DNA of 64,000 bases, taken from assembly GCF_023555375.1 (NCBI RefSeq), contig NZ_JAJSEE010000005.1:62001-126000 (forward strand), given 5' to 3'. Position numbers and translations under genes: made by a program. Source of the stretch: Guyparkeria hydrothermalis. GTDB lineage: Bacteria > Pseudomonadota > Gammaproteobacteria > Halothiobacillales > Halothiobacillaceae. Positions 26,488 through 35,241 of this stretch are shown here, piece after piece (positions within the stretch are counted from its first letter, which is position 1; every line of letters begins with the position of its first letter). The notes beneath the pieces are model-generated. The model saw nothing but the letters and a program-made list of their open reading frames with translations. It ran no database searches and had not been told where the DNA came from.

Positions 26488-26985
26488 TCAGGCGTCGCCG
26501 AGGGTGCGGCCGCCTCGACCGGTATTGCGTTCGGTGCCGCCGGCGGTGTAGAGCGAGCCGGCCGGCTCGTCACGCTGGGTGAGAAAGTCGATTCGTTCGC
26601 CGAGGAAGTGATCGATCCGCCGCAGGGCCATCAGGTTGGTTTCGGATAGGTCGCGAAACCGCCGTGCCGTCTCCTTGAGTTGCTCCCAGTGGGCCCGTGT
26701 CTGCCCGTCTTCATGCTGGAGTGCCGCGTCCGTGTCGATCTCGCCCTGCGCGGCGAGCCAGTCCAGCCGGGCCTGTTCGGCATGGGCCAGCTTCTCGTTG
26801 TGCTCGCGGATCCGGCGGAAGACCTCGTCGAACTCGTCGAGTGACGGAGTTTCCGGCCGGCGCAGCAGCCCGGCGAGGGTCTCATGCTCGTCGAGCAGGG
26901 CCTGCGCCGGCTCGAGCATCGCGGCGAGCCAGTCGCTGGTCGAGGGGCTGTTGTCGGCGGGGTTGCCGGAATCGAACTGGGTCAT
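26488..26985 (-). CDS. flgN: Flagellar chaperone FlgN
   Basis: A 165-residue helical cytosolic protein matching FlgN, the chaperone of hook-filament junction proteins FlgK and FlgL. The core is an alpha-helical hairpin: LAAMLEPAQALLDEHETLAGLL, then EVFRRIREHNEKLAHAEQARLDWL, and ETARRFRDLSETNLMALRRI. It ends in a Gly/Arg-rich tail. It lies downstream of flgM, the usual flgA-flgM-flgN order. Start ATG 26985 (MTQFDSG) is preferred; the open frame continues upstream through the intergenic hairpin without family similarity. A stem-loop lies between flgM and flgN. Confidence 0.8.
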   Translation of the reverse strand: MTQFDSGNPADNSPSTSDWLAAMLEPAQALLDEHETLAGLLRRPETPSLDEFDEVFRRIREHNEKLAHAEQARLDWLAAQGEIDTDAALQHEDGQTRAHWEQLKETARRFRDLSETNLMALRRIDHFLGERIDFLTQRDEPAGSLYTAGGTERNTGRGGRTLGDA

Positions 26986-27066
26986 CGATGGGTGCCTGCT
27001 TGGGGCTTCTGCCGGATTGTCATGGATGGCAGCGTGAGCATACGAATTGTGGACGCCCAATAGAAG

Positions 27067-27095
27067 CACCCCGGTCGGGAACGCCCGCCGGGGTG
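27067..27095 (-). terminator. Hairpin between flgM and flgN (possible attenuator)
   Basis: CACCCCGG pairs with CCGGGGTG around a smaller CGGG/CCCG hairpin. On the minus strand it is followed by CTTCTATT, a poor T-run, so it may only partly terminate flgM transcripts before flgN. Confidence 0.4.
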
Positions 27096-27133
27096 TGTTT
27101 CCTGGCATCGCGCCGGCGCTGCGTTCCGCGCCC

Positions 27134-27451
27134 TTAGAGGGTCTCGAACTGGCGCAGCTTCTCGGCGATGCGGCTGGAATCGATCTGGTATTCGCCCTGG
27201 CTGATCAGATCCTTGATCCGATCGACGTTGGCCTGGTCAAAGGGGGCGGATTCGGCCATCGCGCGGCCCATTTCCTGGAGCTGGGAGGCCCCACTGGAGA
27301 GCGTCACGGCGTCATCCTCCTTGATGCCGTTCGTCGCGCTGCCGGAGGCTCGCTGGCTCTCGCCCTTGGCCTCGGTCCGGCCGCGGGACGAGTCCACTGA
27401 CCCGTTCGGGCCCAGGTTGCGCGGGCCAAAGCCGTTGATTTCGTTTGCCAT
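27134..27451 (-). CDS. flgM: Anti-sigma28 factor FlgM
   Basis: A 105-residue, largely disordered, polar protein that holds FliA (sigma28) inactive until it is exported through the finished hook-basal body. The N-terminal half is rich in Gly/Ser/Asn/Arg. The C-terminal half carries the sigma28-binding helices with DAVTLSSGASQLQEMGRAM and VDRIKDLISQGEYQIDSSRI followed by IAEKLRQFE, all standard FlgM motifs. The ribosome site AGGAAGG lies 8 bp before the ATG. A FliA promoter 100-125 bp upstream shows feedback: FliA drives its own inhibitor. Confidence 0.93.
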   Translation of the reverse strand: MANEINGFGPRNLGPNGSVDSSRGRTEAKGESQRASGSATNGIKEDDAVTLSSGASQLQEMGRAMAESAPFDQANVDRIKDLISQGEYQIDSSRIAEKLRQFETL

Positions 27452-27549
27452 GATGCTTGATCCTTCCTGTCTCGGACGATGTGTCCGCGCCGCGGCACGG
27501 GCCGGGCTGGCAGGCGTCTAGGTTAACGTAAAATCGCCTTCGCCCTTGA

Positions 27550-27576
27550 ACATCGGCCGGTGGGCGGAAAACTTTA
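27550..27576 (-). promoter_or_regulatory. Sigma28 promoter of flgM
   Basis: On the minus strand TAAAGTTT (27576-27569), an 11-bp spacer and GCCGATGT (27557-27550) match the FliA consensus with a perfect -35. It lies in the flgA-flgM gap, so flgM-flgN can be transcribed apart from flgA. Confidence 0.9.
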
Positions 27577-27644
27577 GCCCCGACTGAAATACGTCTGCGG
27601 GACGAGGTTCGTACGTTTTCCGTTCGTCGTGACGGGGTGTGGCG

Positions 27645-28409
27645 TCAGCCGCCGATCGCCTCGACGGTGCGGCTGTCGATCACGACCGTCTCGATCACCT
27701 TGCCCGAGCCGGTGTTCTTCACCTTCACCCGCTGGCCGACGCCAGCGCGACCCTGCACCTCGCCAGTCGAGCCCACCACGAAACCGCCCCGGCCGATCTG
27801 GATGGCGACGATGTCGCCGCGTTCGACCACGGCATTGATGCCGAGGTTGTGGGCGGTGACCAATTGACCCGATTGTAGCGGTTGGGTGGCCACCATGCCG
27901 ATAAGTTCCGCGGGGTCGGTGTAGTACTGCCGACGCGCGCGATTGGCGTCCACGGTGGCGAGGTCGAGGTCCTCGGCAGATAGCACGTCGCCGGCAGACA
28001 ACGGCCGGGCCGCGACGACGGCCTGCTGTCGCCGGGTGAGTTCGACCGGGACGTAGATGCGCCAGGGCGAGGAGCCGTGGCAACTGACCTTCACCGTCTG
28101 GCGTCCCCGATTGAGATTCAGTGGGCGGCCCTCGTTGATTTCCAGCGCCTGATCGCACACCCCCAGGCGCAGCCGCGGGTCGAGGCGCCCGGCGCGCAGC
28201 GTCAGGCGGTCGTTCCCGCTGCCCTGGGCCGCGAGGAACGCGTCCATGGCCTGGCCGACCTGGGCCTGGACGGTCTCCGGCGGCTCGCCCGGCGCCGCCT
28301 GGAGTAGTGTCGGCGCCAATAGGAGCAGGGCGGACAACAGCATGCCGCTCATCCGGTTCGCGGCGCGGGCGTGGCGGGTTGCTTTGATGTGTGAGTTAAG
28401 ACGACTCAT
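27645..28409 (-). CDS. flgA: Flagellar P-ring assembly chaperone FlgA
   Basis: A 254-residue periplasmic chaperone needed to assemble the FlgI P-ring. It has a basic N-terminus and a signal peptide (MLLSALLLLAPTLLQAA). The mature protein contains the SAF-domain stretch ARPLSAGDVLSAEDLDLATV and VATQPLQSGQLVTAHNLG, then VVERGDIVAIQIGRGGF and GRAGVGQRVKVKNTGSGKV, all conserved in FlgA. ATG 28409 (MSRLNSH) is taken as start; the frame is open further upstream but crosses the sigma54 promoter. It is divergent from cheV across about 300 bp that hold promoters for both. Confidence 0.93.
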   Translation of the reverse strand: MSRLNSHIKATRHARAANRMSGMLLSALLLLAPTLLQAAPGEPPETVQAQVGQAMDAFLAAQGSGNDRLTLRAGRLDPRLRLGVCDQALEINEGRPLNLNRGRQTVKVSCHGSSPWRIYVPVELTRRQQAVVAARPLSAGDVLSAEDLDLATVDANRARRQYYTDPAELIGMVATQPLQSGQLVTAHNLGINAVVERGDIVAIQIGRGGFVVGSTGEVQGRAGVGQRVKVKNTGSGKVIETVVIDSRTVEAIGG

Positions 28410-28460
28410 CTGTAAACCGTTACGTCCTCGGGCTGTGGTTTGCCTTGCATCGACGTAGTA

Positions 28461-28476
28461 AGCACTTACCATGCCA
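28461..28476 (-). promoter_or_regulatory. Sigma54 promoter of flgA
   Basis: On the minus strand TGGCATG-GTAA-GTGCT carries the GG-N10-GC core of sigma54 promoters and differs little from TGGCACG-N4-TTGCW. It lies about 50 bp upstream of the flgA start. An enhancer-binding activator (FleQ/FlrC class) would be expected to drive it. Confidence 0.78.
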
Positions 28477-28619
28477 GCCGTTTGAACCGGCGCGCGTCCG
28501 GAGGCCCGGGCGGTTGCGTGGGGCAACCGGTGGTCGACTGCGCTACCATGCCCTTACCCCTTTTCAATTTTGGTGCGGCGATAGCCAGCGCCGTTGTGGG
28601 AAGGGATGCGATGAGACGC

Positions 28620-28646
28620 TAAAGATTGCGCCCGTCGCGCCGATAC
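28620..28646 (+). promoter_or_regulatory. Sigma28 promoter of cheV
   Basis: TAAAGATT (28620-28627), an 11-bp spacer and GCCGATAC (28639-28646) match the FliA consensus in 14 of 16 positions. The cheV start is 67 bp downstream. Confidence 0.88.
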
Positions 28647-28712
28647 GCCGGTTTAATAACGAACACCAATTGTGTTCCCGCCACATTCCGCGTCACCAGG
28701 ACAGGACTAGCC

Positions 28713-29672
28713 GTGAAAAGCAACGTGATGTCATCCGTCGATTCCCGCACCCAGCTCGCCGGTCGCAACCGGTTGGAATTGCTGGTGTTCGGCCTCGGTA
28801 ACGATCAGCGGTTCGGGATCAACGTCTTCAAGGTCCGCGAGGTAATCCGTTGCCCCAAGCTGACCGACGTGCCGCATTCGGACAGCTCGATTCGCGGGAT
28901 CGCCGATGTGCGTGGCCATACCATCACCGTCATCGATCTGTCGGAGGCGATCGGCAAGGGCCGCATGACCGACGAGCAGGTGGAAAACGCCTTCGTCATC
29001 ATCACCGAGTACAACCGTGCCGTGCAGGGCTTTTTGGTGCACTCGGTCGATCGGATCGTCAACCTCTCCTGGAAGGAAGTGCTGACCCCGCCGAGCGGGA
29101 CCAACAACTCCAATTTCCTCACGGCCGTGGCGCGAATCGACAAGCAGCTGGTCGAGATCATCGACGTCGAGCAGATCTTCGCGCGCGTCGTTGGCGTGGC
29201 CGATACCGTCTCCGACGACGTGATCGGCGAGTACGGCGAGATTGCCAAGGGCTCGGACCTGGTGCTGGTGGTCGACGACTCGGTGGTCGCGCGCAAGCAG
29301 GTGGAAAGCACGCTTGAGCAGATGCACCTGAAGTCGGTCGTGACCAAGAACGGGCAGGAGGCGATCGACACGCTGCGCCGCTGGAAGGAAAAGCAGCCCG
29401 AGCAGCTCGAGCGGCTGGCCATGGTCGTCTCCGACATTGAGATGCCCACCATGGACGGTTACACGCTGACCTCGCTGATTCGCCAGGACTCGGCCCTCAA
29501 GGGGATCTACGTCATCCTGCACTCCTCGCTCAGTGGGGTGTTCAACGAGAAGATGGTCAAGCAGGTGGGGGCCGATCGCTTCATTCCCAAGTTCCACCCG
29601 GATGACCTTGCCCGGGTCGTGGGTGACGCCCTTCGCCGCCATGAGGTGCACCACGCCGTGGACGAGGCTTGA
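28713..29672 (+). CDS. cheV: Chemotaxis coupling protein CheV
   Basis: A 319-residue fusion of a CheW-like coupling domain (about residues 15-165) and a response-regulator receiver domain (about 180-312). The N-terminus RTQLAGRNRLELLVFGLG and FGINVFKVREVI is typical of CheV. The receiver has the acidic pair VVDDS, the phospho-acceptor Asp in VVSDIEMPTMDG, the conserved Ser in HSSLSG and Lys in IPKFHPDDL. CheV couples receptors to CheA and damps the signal by phosphorylation. GTG 28713 is used as start; an ATG lies five codons in. A FliA promoter precedes it. cheR follows after 8 bp. Confidence 0.93.
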   Translation: MKSNVMSSVDSRTQLAGRNRLELLVFGLGNDQRFGINVFKVREVIRCPKLTDVPHSDSSIRGIADVRGHTITVIDLSEAIGKGRMTDEQVENAFVIITEYNRAVQGFLVHSVDRIVNLSWKEVLTPPSGTNNSNFLTAVARIDKQLVEIIDVEQIFARVVGVADTVSDDVIGEYGEIAKGSDLVLVVDDSVVARKQVESTLEQMHLKSVVTKNGQEAIDTLRRWKEKQPEQLERLAMVVSDIEMPTMDGYTLTSLIRQDSALKGIYVILHSSLSGVFNEKMVKQVGADRFIPKFHPDDLARVVGDALRRHEVHHAVDEA

Positions 29673-29680
29673 GCCGCGGC

Positions 29681-30484
29681 ATGAAGGCCGAAACCTTCGA
29701 CCGGTTCTGCGCGTTCCTGGAGCAGCACAGCGGGATCCTGCTGAGCCGCGACAAGCAGTACCTGGTGGAAACCCGCTTGTCGCGCGTCGCCCGGTCGAAG
29801 GGCTACTCGACGGTCGAATCCCTGATTGAGACGCTCCTGTCGCGTCGGGATCGCATGCTCGCGCGCGACGTGGTCGATGCCATGACCACCAACGAAACCC
29901 TCTGGTTCCGCGATGGCTACCCCTTTGCCGCGCTGGAGAAGAAGTTCTTTCCCGAGGCGGTGGCAGCGAAGAAGGCCACTTACCGGGTCTGGTCGGCGGC
30001 CTGCTCGACCGGCCAGGAGGCGTTCTCGATCAGCATCATCGCCGAGGAACAGCGGGTGCCGTTTAACCTCGAGATCGTCGGCACCGATATCTCCGAGGCG
30101 GTGGTCGAGAAGGCCCGTCGGGGGGTGTTCGATGACCTGTCGCTCGGGCGGGGGTTGTCGCCGGAGCGCAAGCGTCAATTTTTCGTCAAGGCGACCGAGG
30201 GCTGGAAGGTCGCGCCCCAGATCAGCCGTCGCACCCAGTTCCGGGTCGGCAATCTGCTCGAGCTGCGCCCGGAAGCCCGTCGCTACGACCTGGTGTTCTG
30301 TCGCAACGTGCTCATCTACTTCTCGCGGGACACCAAGGCGAAGATCATCGATCGTATCGCCGATACCCTGGTGCCCGGCGGCTACCTGATCCTCGGCGCC
30401 TCGGAGTCGCTTACCCAATTCTCCGACCGTTTCACCCCCGAGCGTCTGCCCACCGGCGGTACCGCCTACCGACTCAAGAGCTGA
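29681..30484 (+). CDS. cheR: Chemotaxis protein methyltransferase CheR
   Basis: A 267-residue enzyme that methylates glutamates on chemoreceptors using SAM. The N-terminal helical domain has FDRFCAFLEQHSGILL and LVETRLSRVARSKGY. The SAM domain has TTNETLWFRD, then VWSAACSTGQEAFSISIIA (motif I) and IVGTDISEAVVEKARRGVF, and YDLVFCRNVLIYFSRDTKAK near the C-terminus. These are all canonical. ATG 29681 gives MKAETFDR; a TTG overlapping the cheV stop is less likely. It sits between cheV and flgB, as in Pseudomonas and Vibrio. Confidence 0.95.
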   Translation: MKAETFDRFCAFLEQHSGILLSRDKQYLVETRLSRVARSKGYSTVESLIETLLSRRDRMLARDVVDAMTTNETLWFRDGYPFAALEKKFFPEAVAAKKATYRVWSAACSTGQEAFSISIIAEEQRVPFNLEIVGTDISEAVVEKARRGVFDDLSLGRGLSPERKRQFFVKATEGWKVAPQISRRTQFRVGNLLELRPEARRYDLVFCRNVLIYFSRDTKAKIIDRIADTLVPGGYLILGASESLTQFSDRFTPERLPTGGTAYRLKS

Positions 30485-30543
30485 TCCCGGTTGGGTTCCT
30501 TGGGTGCTCCCCGCACCCTCTATCAAGCCTCGGTTTCAAAAAC

Positions 30544-30559
30544 TGGCACGCTTATCGCA
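30544..30559 (+). promoter_or_regulatory. Sigma54 promoter of the flgBCDE operon
   Basis: TGGCACG-CTTA-TCGCA has an exact -24 box and the GG-N10-GC spacing, 39 bp upstream of flgB. It is the strongest sigma54 match in the window. Confidence 0.9.
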
Positions 30560-30597
30560 TAAGCCCTCGGCACTGACATTGTGTCGAGGGTTTTTTC

Positions 30598-31011
30598 ATG
30601 TCGATCATCAATGACCGCCTGCTTGGCATCCACGATGATGCCCTGATTCTCCAGGAGCGCAGCCTCAAGATGCGCGCGGAGAACATCGCCAATGCCGACA
30701 CCCCGGGCTACAAGGCGCGCGCGATGTCGTTCGATCGGGCGATGGAGACCGCGTTGCAGAGCAAGTCCTCGTCTGCCGGTAGCGCCGGGCGCCTCAAGAC
30801 CGAGGATCCGCGCCAGATCGGTGGCGGCGGCGTGTCGTCGGGGATCCGTGAGGGGTTTTCGGTGCCGGATGCGCCAGCCCTGGATGGCAACACAGTCGAT
30901 CTCGACAAGGAGCGAGTGGGCTTTACCCAGGACGCGGTGGGTTACCAGACGACGCTTTCGTTTCTCAACAGTCGTGTTTCCGGCATCAAGAAGGCCCTGA
31001 GTGGCCAGTGA
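30598..31011 (+). CDS. flgB: Flagellar basal-body rod protein FlgB
   Basis: A 137-residue proximal rod subunit, exported by the flagellar type III system without a cleaved signal. The N-terminal rod motif LKMRAENIANADTPGYKARA is the FlgB/FlgC/FlgF/FlgG hallmark (ANxxTPGYK). The C-terminal amphipathic helix (GYQTTLSFLNSRVSGIKKAL) completes the coiled-coil pair. Length is standard. It is first in the sigma54-driven flgBCDE transcript; flgC follows after 52 bp. Confidence 0.95.
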   Translation: MSIINDRLLGIHDDALILQERSLKMRAENIANADTPGYKARAMSFDRAMETALQSKSSSAGSAGRLKTEDPRQIGGGGVSSGIREGFSVPDAPALDGNTVDLDKERVGFTQDAVGYQTTLSFLNSRVSGIKKALSGQ

Positions 31012-31063
31012 TGACCGCGCCGGATTTCCGCGAACTACACTTTTCAGTCAAGGCAGGTGAAGC

Positions 31064-31471
31064 ATGAGCTTGTACGACGTTTTCAATATTTCCTCCTCCG
31101 CGATGGCGGCGCAGTCGACGCGCCTGAACACCACCGCCTCGAATCTGGCGAATGCCAACGTCGATGCCTCCTCGCCGGAAGAGGCCTACAAGGCAAGACA
31201 GCCGGTCTTTCAGACCGTGCTCGAGGCCAATGGCGGGCGCGGTGTGAAGGTGGTGGGCATCACCGAGTCGCAGGCGCAGCCGGCGCCGAAGCATGATCCG
31301 GGCAACCCGCTGGCCGACGAGAATGGGTACGTCTACAGCTCGAACGTCAACCCGGTCGAGGAGATGGTCAACATGCTGTCGGCCTCGCGTACCTATCAGA
31401 CCAACGTCCAGGTGATGGACACGACCAAGCAGCTCGCGATGCGCACGCTGCAGCTTGGCCAGAGCCAGTAA
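31064..31471 (+). CDS. flgC: Flagellar basal-body rod protein FlgC
   Basis: A 135-residue rod subunit. It begins MSLYDVFNISSSAMAAQS and has the rod motif NTTASNLANANVDAS, and SNVNPVEEMVNMLSASRTYQ in the C-terminal helix, a universal FlgC ending. The middle GVKVVGITES and PLADENGYVY segments are typical. AGGTGAAGC precedes the ATG. It lies between flgB and flgD in the expected order. Confidence 0.95.
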   Translation: MSLYDVFNISSSAMAAQSTRLNTTASNLANANVDASSPEEAYKARQPVFQTVLEANGGRGVKVVGITESQAQPAPKHDPGNPLADENGYVYSSNVNPVEEMVNMLSASRTYQTNVQVMDTTKQLAMRTLQLGQSQ

Positions 31472-31511
31472 GGCCGGAACGTGAAGGCCGAAAACCGGCA
31501 AGGGGCATGAC

Positions 31512-32219
31512 ATGACCAGTTCCGTGAACAGCGACATCTACGCCGACCTCGGGCTTGCCGCGCGCAAGACCAGTGAGGGTGAGAGCAAGAACAAGCAGAA
31601 TCTCGATCAGACGGATTTTCTCAAGCTGCTGACCACGCAGATGCAGAACCAGGACCCGATGAAGCCGATGGACAACACCCAGTTCGTCGCGCAGATGGCT
31701 CAGTTCTCCTCGCTCGAGGGCATTACCCAATTGAACGAGACTGTCTCCGGCTTCCAGGAGTCGGTGCAGTCCAACCAGGTGATGCAGGCCTCGTCACTGG
31801 TCGGCAAGGCCGCCATGGTCAAGGGCGATACGGCTCAGATGTACCACATGCAACAGGCGGATGGCAGCACGGCACCATCGGGGATTCTGGGCGCGGTCGA
31901 CGTGCCCACCGGTGCCTCGAAGATGAGTGTTGAGATCACGAACGCCAGCGGGCAGGTGGTCAAGTCCATCGACGTGCCGGTGGATGGATCGGATCGACCG
32001 TCCTTTTCCTGGGACGGCCGACTGAAGGACGGGCGGATGGCGCCCGAGGGCAACTACAAGGTGAACGCGACGGCCACGGTGGACGGCAAGGGGCAGGCGC
32101 CCCAGACCTACGTCGGGGCGGTGATCAGCAGCGTGGGCGTGACCAAGAATGGTCCGGAGCTGAATCTCGACGGTTTGTCGTCGGTGAAGCTATCGGATGT
32201 CGTTGAAATCATTAATTAA
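31512..32219 (+). CDS. flgD: Flagellar hook capping protein FlgD
   Basis: A 235-residue scaffold that caps the growing hook and promotes FlgE polymerisation, then is discarded. The N-terminal signature QTDFLKLLTTQMQNQDPMKP, then NTQFVAQMAQFSSLEGITQL, is diagnostic. The C-terminal half contains the Tudor/FnIII-like beta domain with PSFSWDGRLKDG and APEGNYKVNATATV. It is followed 15 bp later by flgE with a GGAGG ribosome site. Confidence 0.95.
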   Translation: MTSSVNSDIYADLGLAARKTSEGESKNKQNLDQTDFLKLLTTQMQNQDPMKPMDNTQFVAQMAQFSSLEGITQLNETVSGFQESVQSNQVMQASSLVGKAAMVKGDTAQMYHMQQADGSTAPSGILGAVDVPTGASKMSVEITNASGQVVKSIDVPVDGSDRPSFSWDGRLKDGRMAPEGNYKVNATATVDGKGQAPQTYVGAVISSVGVTKNGPELNLDGLSSVKLSDVVEIIN

Positions 32220-32234
32220 ACCGGAGGACGCAGC

Positions 32235-33485
32235 ATGTCGTTCAATACCTCCATCAGCGGCCTGAACGCCGCGCAGAAAGACCTGAACGTGACGAGCAAC
32301 AACATTGCCAACGCCAAGTCCACCGGCTTCAAGAAGTCGCGGGCCGAGTTCGGCGATATCTATGCGGTCAGCGCGTTCGGCAACAGCAAGACCGCCGTGG
32401 GGCAGGGTGTCATCAACCAGGCGGTGACCCAGCAGTTCGCGCAGGGCAACCTCGAGTTCACGGACAACTCACTCGATCTCGCCATTTCCGGTCAGGGGTT
32501 CTTTGCCTTCCAGCCGTCGTTGGACAGTTCGGAGTCGGTATTCAGTCGGGCCGGCGCACTGGGCGTGAACAAGAACGGTTATCTCGTGAACCAGGCGGGT
32601 GAGTTCCTGAAGGCGTTGCCGGTCAACGAAAATGGCACCCTGCAATCGACCTCGTTGGCGACATCCAGCCCGGTGCAATTGCCGGTCGCGGCCGGTGCCC
32701 CGCAGGCGACTACGGAAGGCAGTCTGTCCCTCAACTTGCCTGCAGGGGCAGAAACCCCTCCGGTGACTACCTTCGATCCTGACGACCCGGATTCCTACAA
32801 TCAGGCGAACTCGCAGCGGATTTATGATTCTTTGGGGAATCCGCACACGCTGACGAGTTATTTCGTGAAAACGGGGAATCCCAACGAATGGGATGTCTAC
32901 TACCAGATCGATGATCAGCCGGTAGCGGACATGACCCAGCAGACGGTCACGTTCAACACGGATGGTTCGTTTGACACGGCCAGTGCCAATCCGGTCACCG
33001 TGACCGAGACCGGTGCGAATTTGGGCACCGGTGCGGGGGATCTCAGTATCGACATGACCTTCCGCACCGACTCGACTCAATACAATGGTCCGTTCAACGT
33101 TGCCGACCAGTCAGCCGACGGCAACACAACCGGCCAGCTGACTGGCATCTCGGTGGGTACCGATGGCCTGATCCGCGCAAGCTACACCAATGGCGAGTCC
33201 ATCCCGCTGGGCAAGGTCGCCTTGGTTGATTTCCGTAACCCGCAAGGTCTGAAGCAGGTGGGCGACAACCAGTGGATCGAGTCGATCGACTCAGGTGAGC
33301 CGCTGGCGGGCGAGGCCGGTACGGGCACCTTCGGTGCGATCCAGGGCGGCGCGCTCGAGGCATCCAACGTCGACCTGACGTCTGAGTTGGTCAACCTGAT
33401 CACCGCGCAGCGGAACTTCCAGGCCAACTCGCGGGCGATCGAGGCCAACAAGACCTTGAGCGACACCATCATCGGCATTCGCTGA
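32235..33485 (+). CDS. flgE: Flagellar hook protein FlgE
   Basis: A 416-residue hook subunit. N-terminal MSFNTSISGLNAAQKDLNVT and SNNIANAKSTGFKKSRAEF are canonical. The central domains are variable, acidic and Asp/Thr-rich (DPDDPDSYNQANSQ, EWDVYYQID). The C-terminal GALEASNVDLTSELVNLITA is followed by QRNFQANSRAIEANKTLSD. Length is typical for FlgE of about 400 residues. Codon use is a little more AT-rich in the central exposed region than at the ends, as is common for surface-exposed flagellar domains. A strong terminator follows, ending the flgBCDE transcript. Confidence 0.95.
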   Translation: MSFNTSISGLNAAQKDLNVTSNNIANAKSTGFKKSRAEFGDIYAVSAFGNSKTAVGQGVINQAVTQQFAQGNLEFTDNSLDLAISGQGFFAFQPSLDSSESVFSRAGALGVNKNGYLVNQAGEFLKALPVNENGTLQSTSLATSSPVQLPVAAGAPQATTEGSLSLNLPAGAETPPVTTFDPDDPDSYNQANSQRIYDSLGNPHTLTSYFVKTGNPNEWDVYYQIDDQPVADMTQQTVTFNTDGSFDTASANPVTVTETGANLGTGAGDLSIDMTFRTDSTQYNGPFNVADQSADGNTTGQLTGISVGTDGLIRASYTNGESIPLGKVALVDFRNPQGLKQVGDNQWIESIDSGEPLAGEAGTGTFGAIQGGALEASNVDLTSELVNLITAQRNFQANSRAIEANKTLSDTIIGIR

Positions 33486-33511
33486 TCCTTTCGGCGAGTG
33501 ACCGTTCCACC

Positions 33512-33538
33512 GGGCGGCCTGCGGGCCGCCCTTTTTTT
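33512..33538 (+). terminator. Terminator of flgBCDE
   Basis: GGGCGGCC-TGC-GGGCCGCCC followed by TTTTTTT, 26 bp after the flgE stop, a textbook intrinsic terminator. It separates flgBCDE from the flgF operon, which has its own sigma54 promoter. Confidence 0.93.
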
Positions 33539-33585
33539 GTCCGCAAGTGATTCAATTGCGCCATCTTTCGCCAGTTTTCTTCTCT

Positions 33586-33601
33586 TGGCACACCTCCTGC
33601 A
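33586..33601 (+). promoter_or_regulatory. Sigma54 promoter of the flgF operon
   Basis: TGGCACA-CCTC-CTGCA has the GG-N10-GC core and lies about 60 bp upstream of flgF, just after the flgE terminator. Confidence 0.87.
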
Positions 33602-33661
33602 TTACCCATGGCAACGGGGCATTTTCCCCGCTTGTGATTCGTGAATCGTGGAGGTGTTGTG

Positions 33662-34405
33662 ATGGATCGTCTGGCTTATATCGCCATGAGCGGTGCCTCG
33701 CAGACATTACGGGCCCAGGCCACCAACGCCAATAATTTGGCGAACGTGAACACCCAGGGCTTCAAGGCCGACATCGATGCCTTTGCCGCGCTGCCGGTCT
33801 ACGGCCCGGGGCAGGCATCGCGCGCCTACACCGAGGCGCAAGGCAAGGGTGCCGATTTCTCGCCTGGTCCCCTGATGACCACCGGTCGGGATCTCGACAT
33901 TGCCGTCAAGGGCGAGGGCTTTATCGCCGTGGAGGCCCCGGATGGCCGGGTGGCCTACACACGGCGCGGTGATCTTCACCTGACGGCCAACGGCCAGTTG
34001 CAGACCGGGCAGGGCGATCCGGTGATGGGCAACGAGGGGCCGATCGCGATCCCGCCGGCCGAGAAGATCGATATTCACGCCGACGGCAGCATCAGCATCA
34101 TCCCGGTGGGCGGTCAGACCAACGCCCCGGCGATGGTCGATCGGATCCGGCTGGTCAACCCCGACCAGGCGGACCTGCAGAAGGCTCCGGACGGCCGGTT
34201 CTCGCTGCGCGAGGGCGCCGAGGAGCCGCAGGCCGATGCCGCCGTACAGATCGCCAGTGGCGTGCTCGAGGGCAGCAACGTCAATGCCGTCGAGGCCATG
34301 GTCAACATGATCGAGTACGGCCGCATGTTCGAGACACAAAGCCGAATGATTCGCACGGCGGACGAGAACGGCGAAGCCGCCGACCGCCTGATGCGCCTCG
34401 GTTAA
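33662..34405 (+). CDS. flgF: Flagellar basal-body rod protein FlgF
   Basis: A 247-residue proximal rod protein. It begins MDRLAYIAMSGASQTLRAQA, the FlgF-specific start, then [18 protein letters not shown]. The middle contains DIAVKGEGFIAVEAPDGRV and YTRRGDLHLTANGQLQTG, and the C-terminus has GVLEGSNVNAVEAMVNMIEY. GGAGG lies 9 bp before the ATG. It is first in the second sigma54-driven rod/ring transcript (flgFGHIJ). Confidence 0.95.
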   Translation: MDRLAYIAMSGASQTLRAQATNANNLANVNTQGFKADIDAFAALPVYGPGQASRAYTEAQGKGADFSPGPLMTTGRDLDIAVKGEGFIAVEAPDGRVAYTRRGDLHLTANGQLQTGQGDPVMGNEGPIAIPPAEKIDIHADGSISIIPVGGQTNAPAMVDRIRLVNPDQADLQKAPDGRFSLREGAEEPQADAAVQIASGVLEGSNVNAVEAMVNMIEYGRMFETQSRMIRTADENGEAADRLMRLG

Positions 34406-34427
34406 TTGGATTTAGGGGAGAGACACC

Positions 34428-35216
34428 ATGACCACACCCGCACTTTGGACCGCCAAGACCGGCCTGGACGCGCAGCAGACGCGCATGTCGGTGATTTCCA
34501 ACAACCTCGCCAACGTCAATACCACCGGGTTCAAGCGTGACCGGGCGGTGTTCGAGGACCTGATCTACCAGAACTACCGTCAGGTCGGCGCAGCGAACAA
34601 CCAGCAGGACGAGGTGCCCACCGGCCTGAACGTCGGCACGGGCGTTCGCGTGGTGGCCACCGAGAAGCAGCACACGCAGGGCAATATCCAGCAGACGGAC
34701 AACGCCCTGGACATGGCCGTCAACGGTCGCGGCTTCTTCCAGGTGCTCCAGCCCGACGGCAACATCGCCTACACCCGAGATGGTGACTTCTCGCTCAACA
34801 GCGACGGCCAGCTGGTTACGGCCAACGGCCAGCCGGTCGAGCCGGCGATCAACGTCCCGCAGGGGGCCCAGTCCATCACCATCGGCACGGACGGCACGGT
34901 CAGCGCGCAGCTGGCCGGCCAGGCCGAACCGGTTCAGCTGGGCAACATCCAGCTGGCGGATTTCGTCAACCCGGCGGGCCTGCAGCCGATCGGCAACAAC
35001 CTGTTCGTCGAATCGGGTGCCAGTGGCGCCCCGCAGCTGGATACCCCGGGCCTCAACGGCCTGGGCGCGATCCAGCAGGGGGCACTGGAAAGCTCGAACG
35101 TCAATGTGGTCGAGGAGCTGGTCAGCATGATCGAGACGCAGCGTTCCTACGAGATGAACTCCAAGGCCATCTCGACCACCGACGGCATGCTCCAGTACCT
35201 GAACCAGAACGTCTGA
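34428..35216 (+). CDS. flgG: Flagellar distal rod protein FlgG
   Basis: A 262-residue distal rod subunit. Characteristic segments are [40 protein letters not shown] and [31 protein letters not shown] lies in the first third, and [20 protein letters not shown] and [11 protein letters not shown] at the C-terminus. The length equals that of E. coli FlgG within two residues. It is separated by 22-25 bp from flgF and flgH. Confidence 0.96.
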   Translation: MTTPALWTAKTGLDAQQTRMSVISNNLANVNTTGFKRDRAVFEDLIYQNYRQVGAANNQQDEVPTGLNVGTGVRVVATEKQHTQGNIQQTDNALDMAVNGRGFFQVLQPDGNIAYTRDGDFSLNSDGQLVTANGQPVEPAINVPQGAQSITIGTDGTVSAQLAGQAEPVQLGNIQLADFVNPAGLQPIGNNLFVESGASGAPQLDTPGLNGLGAIQQGALESSNVNVVEELVSMIETQRSYEMNSKAISTTDGMLQYLNQNV

Positions 35217-35241
35217 TGACGCCGATCCGCGGAGGCACGCC